DNA from: Desulfuromonadaceae bacterium
GTDB lineage: Bacteria > Desulfobacterota > Desulfuromonadia > Geobacterales > Pseudopelobacteraceae
Direction of reading: 5' to 3'
Length of the DNA: 43,497 nt
Assembly: GCA_028688955.1 (NCBI GenBank)
Contig: JAQTXD010000024.1
Location: 1-43,497, forward strand
The notes beneath the pieces are model-generated. The model ran no database searches and was not told the origin of the DNA. It was given only the letters and a program-made list of their open reading frames with translations. The position numbers and the translations under genes were made by a program. Of the stretch, positions 41,153 to 43,497 are shown piece by piece; the stretch's first letter is position 1; every line of letters begins with the position of its first letter.

Positions 41153-42985
41153 ATGAGCCTCGAAGATAAAATACTGCAATTTCCGACATCACCAGGTGTG
41201 TACCTGATGCGCAGTGGTACCGGTGAGATAATTTACGTCGGAAAAGCGCGCAGCCTCAGGCAGCGTGTTCGTTCGTATTTCAACTCATCAGGCGATTCGC
41301 GTTATCAGGTGAAATTTTTGATGGCCAGGGTTGCGGATATCGATGTTGTGCTGACTGACACTGAAAAAGAAGCACTCCTGCTCGAAAATACGCTCATCAA
41401 GCAACACAACCCCCGCTACAACATGAATCTCAAGGATGACAAAACATATTTTTCATTACGTGTCGATCCACATGAAGAGTTTGCACGCTTTACCATCGTA
41501 AGAAAACGCCCTCGCGACAATGCGCGATATTTCGGCCCCTATTCATCCGGGGCCGCTGCGCGAGAAGTGCTCCGGCAGATGATTCGCATGTTTCCGCTCC
41601 GGCATTACCCCCTTGCCACCTGCATGTCACGTACACGCCCGTGTCTATACCACCAGATTGGCCAGTGCAGCGCCCCCTGTCATGGGTTGATTACTCAGGA
41701 AGAATACGCACTACTGGTCAATAGCGCCATGTTGTTTCTGGAAGGAAAAGGCCGGCAACTTGTTGCCGAGTTCAAGCGGCGCATGATTGACGCCGCGGAA
41801 CATATGCACTATGAAGAGGCCGCCCGGTGGCGGAATCTGCTTCAATCAATCGAGGTGACCGTTGAGAAGCAGAAAGTGGTGCTGCGCGGCGGGGACACGG
41901 ACGTGGTTGGTTTCTACCGAGACGATAGCCGTATAGAGATGGCACTGCTTTATATACGCGCAGGGGTGCTCTCCGGGAGTCGGTTGTTTGCGGTATCGTG
42001 GGAATTAGATGATGCAACCGCGGTTTCAGCATTTTTGCAGCAATATTATGTTGGCCCCGTCTTTATTCCGGAAGAAATCCTCCTGCCACTGGATATTGAG
42101 GAAGGCAGGGGGTTGGCGGAGTTATTCGGAGAGCTGAAAGGGAGCAAAGTGTCTCTCTCCTGTCCGCAGCGCGGAACAAAGCGTGAACTGGTTGCGTTGG
42201 CATGCAAGAATGCCGCGTCAGCTTTCCGGGAGAGGGACGAAAAAGAGGCGACGGCTGAAGCGGTACTTGACGAACTTTCAAAACGTTTACTGCTGTCACG
42301 GATCCCGTCACGGATTGAGTGCTATGACATATCCACAATTCAGGGACGCTTTTCAGTCGGGAGCTGCGTGGTGTTTACATCCGGGAGAGCTGACAATCAA
42401 AAATATCGTCACTATCGCATTCGAACTGTTGAAGGTCAGGATGATTTTGCCATGCTTCGGGAAGTCTTCCAGCGCAGATTTAGTGCTGATGGGAGAATAA
42501 GGAATCCACTACCTGATCTGGTGGTTGTTGATGGAGGGATTGGTCAGCTGAATGCGGTGCAGGAAATACTGAACGAGCTTGATTTGACTGGATGTTTTGA
42601 TTTGGTGTCACTTGCTAAAAGCCGCGTCCGGCATGATGCCCTGGCTCAGACCGTCCAGAAAAGTGATGAACGGGTATTTCTTCCCGGCAGAAAAAATCCG
42701 GTGGTACTGCGACAGAATTCGAAACCGTTACTTCTGTTAGCGGCAATACGCGACGAGGCGCACCGTGTTGCTATTACCTATCACCGGAAATTGCGCGGGA
42801 AAGAGGGGATTGCATCAGAGATTGAAGCTATCACCGGGGTTGGTCCCAAGCGCCGTATCGCGTTACTGAAACATTTTGGCAGCCTGCGGCTCCTCAAAGA
42901 GGCTACCGTAGAGGATATCGAGGCGGTTCCCGGAATGAATCGGAATGTTGCAGAAGCTGTCTACGGTGGGCTTCATGAAAGATAA
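41153..42985 (+). CDS. uvrC: Excinuclease ABC subunit C
   Basis: A 610-residue nuclease that makes both cuts during nucleotide excision repair with UvrA and UvrB. N-terminal GIY-YIG domain: S-P-G-V-Y-L-M and I-I-Y-V-G-K-A-R-S-L-R-Q-R-V, residues 13-40. A UvrB-interacting UVR segment lies near 205-235 (A-A-E-H-M-H-Y-E-E-A-A-R-W-R). The RNase H-like C-terminal nuclease has E-C-Y-D-I-S, VVVDGGIGQLNAV and R-D-E-A-H-R-V-A-I-T-Y-H-R. A double helix-hairpin-helix covers the last 60 residues (ITGVGPKRRIALLKHFG). In the D-I-S-H-x-x-G motif the His is Thr. Length normal. miaA overlaps its end by 11 bases. Confidence 0.97.
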   Translation: MSLEDKILQFPTSPGVYLMRSGTGEIIYVGKARSLRQRVRSYFNSSGDSRYQVKFLMARVADIDVVLTDTEKEALLLENTLIKQHNPRYNMNLKDDKTYFSLRVDPHEEFARFTIVRKRPRDNARYFGPYSSGAAAREVLRQMIRMFPLRHYPLATCMSRTRPCLYHQIGQCSAPCHGLITQEEYALLVNSAMLFLEGKGRQLVAEFKRRMIDAAEHMHYEEAARWRNLLQSIEVTVEKQKVVLRGGDTDVVGFYRDDSRIEMALLYIRAGVLSGSRLFAVSWELDDATAVSAFLQQYYVGPVFIPEEILLPLDIEEGRGLAELFGELKGSKVSLSCPQRGTKRELVALACKNAASAFRERDEKEATAEAVLDELSKRLLLSRIPSRIECYDISTIQGRFSVGSCVVFTSGRADNQKYRHYRIRTVEGQDDFAMLREVFQRRFSADGRIRNPLPDLVVVDGGIGQLNAVQEILNELDLTGCFDLVSLAKSRVRHDALAQTVQKSDERVFLPGRKNPVVLRQNSKPLLLLAAIRDEAHRVAITYHRKLRGKEGIASEIEAITGVGPKRRIALLKHFGSLRLLKEATVEDIEAVPGMNRNVAEAVYGGLHER

Positions 42986-43497
42986 ATTGGCGACACCGAT
43001 TGATTTGATAACAATTCTTGGACCAACTGCCTCCGGTAAAACATGTTTGGCTGTCGCACTTGCAGAGCTGCTTGGCGGGGAAATTATTTCCGCGGATTCT
43101 CGCCAGGTATTTCGCGGCATGGACATTGGAAGCGGAAAAGATCTCCATGAATATAAGCAGGTGCCATACCATTTGATTGATATTGTGGATGCAGGAAGTG
43201 AATTTAGTGTTTATGAATTCCAGCGCCGCTTTCTGGAGGTCTTTTCAGAAATTACCAATCGGAACGTCATGCCTGTTTTGTGCGGGGGGAGCGGTATGTA
43301 CCTGGATGCCATACTGCGTGGATATCGAATGGTAGAAGTCCCGTACAATAATGCGCTGCGACTGGAGTTATCAGAAAAAAATGATGCTGAACTGGTGGAA
43401 GAATTGGCCCGGATCAGGGTGAATCAACACAACAGTACCGATCAGTTGGATCGGGATCGTACAATCAGGGCGATTGAAATTGCCCGTGGTGAGGTTG
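42975..43497 (+). CDS. miaA: tRNA dimethylallyltransferase, 3'-truncated by window edge
   Basis: The first 174 codons of an enzyme that adds a dimethylallyl group to A37 of tRNAs reading UNN codons. ATG at 42975 lies inside the last codons of uvrC (11-base overlap, different frame), with GGTGGG upstream. P-loop GPTASGKT is at residues 16-23; then ISADSRQVFRGMDIGSGK, Y-H-L-I-D, and CGGSGMYLDAIL. The usual M-Q-V-Y and I-G-T-A-K are R-Q-V-F and I-G-S-G-K here, so this may be a second MiaA-type paralogue as found in some Geobacter-like genomes. The frame is open to the end of the window. Confidence 0.88.
   Translation, partial: MKDKLATPIDLITILGPTASGKTCLAVALAELLGGEIISADSRQVFRGMDIGSGKDLHEYKQVPYHLIDIVDAGSEFSVYEFQRRFLEVFSEITNRNVMPVLCGGSGMYLDAILRGYRMVEVPYNNALRLELSEKNDAELVEELARIRVNQHNSTDQLDRDRTIRAIEIARGEV

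Overview
The window looks like chromosomal DNA of a Geobacter-type bacterium (Desulfuromonadia, Desulfobacterota). This rests on gene content and style, not on a database search: a giant secreted multicopper oxidase beside a SCO1 copper protein and a c-type cytochrome fused to a periplasmic-binding domain; sigma-54 type promoters; a mannose-1-phosphate guanylyltransferase fused to a degenerate phosphomannomutase; a GH57/galT carbohydrate block; and a uvrC-miaA pair. No rRNA, tRNA or CRISPR array was seen.

Layout. (1) 1-5812 (+) is a visibly A+T-rich surface-polysaccharide block: a GT4 glycosyltransferase cut by the window edge, an NAD-dependent sugar epimerase, a secreted WbsX/GH99-like protein, a DUF1972 glycosyltransferase and a lipoprotein with an Ig-like domain and a probable beta-propeller. 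Its composition suggests lateral acquisition. (2) 5813-7045 holds two decayed IS3-family remnants and a long inverted repeat. (3) 7046-18716 (-) is a copper/redox envelope module. A lone receiver protein, a lipid-free Mip-like FKBP, SCO1 and a cytochrome c-ligand-binding fusion form one apparent operon. A small basic secreted protein and the 2482-residue multicopper oxidase form a second, behind a good -24/-12 promoter. Near-identical 25-bp sites lie upstream of both operons. (4) 19010-22527 (+) returns to polysaccharide export: the polyprenyl-phosphate priming transferase, a Wzi-type outer-membrane protein and a VanZ-like protein. (5) 22606-26157 (+) carries cysS and a histidine kinase/receiver pair. 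(6) 26281-32886 (+) is a tight sugar operon (GDP-mannose synthesis, GH57, galT, TIGR02757 protein), followed by a zinc-ribbon/DUF3426 membrane protein. (7) 34577-40926 (-) has an FKBP/DUF167/DivIVA operon, a LysM protein with a large TPR/coiled-coil/CARDB-like protein, and the ammonium channel Amt behind a sigma-54 type promoter. (8) 41153-43497 (+) is uvrC overlapping miaA, which runs off the right edge.

How they fit together. Blocks 1, 4 and 6 could jointly make and export an exopolysaccharide or capsule: GDP-mannose and UDP-galactose supply, lipid-linked priming, glycosyl transfer, trimming and surface retention. Block 3 is the best candidate for an unusual system. SCO1 may deliver copper and the FKBP may help fold an exported copper enzyme, while the cytochrome/binding-protein fusion may couple ligand recognition to heme redox. 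The oxidase C-terminus is ten Ig-like repeats in an alternating A/B pattern, including a 594-bp unit duplicated without any difference I could see. The joint function of these genes is inference.
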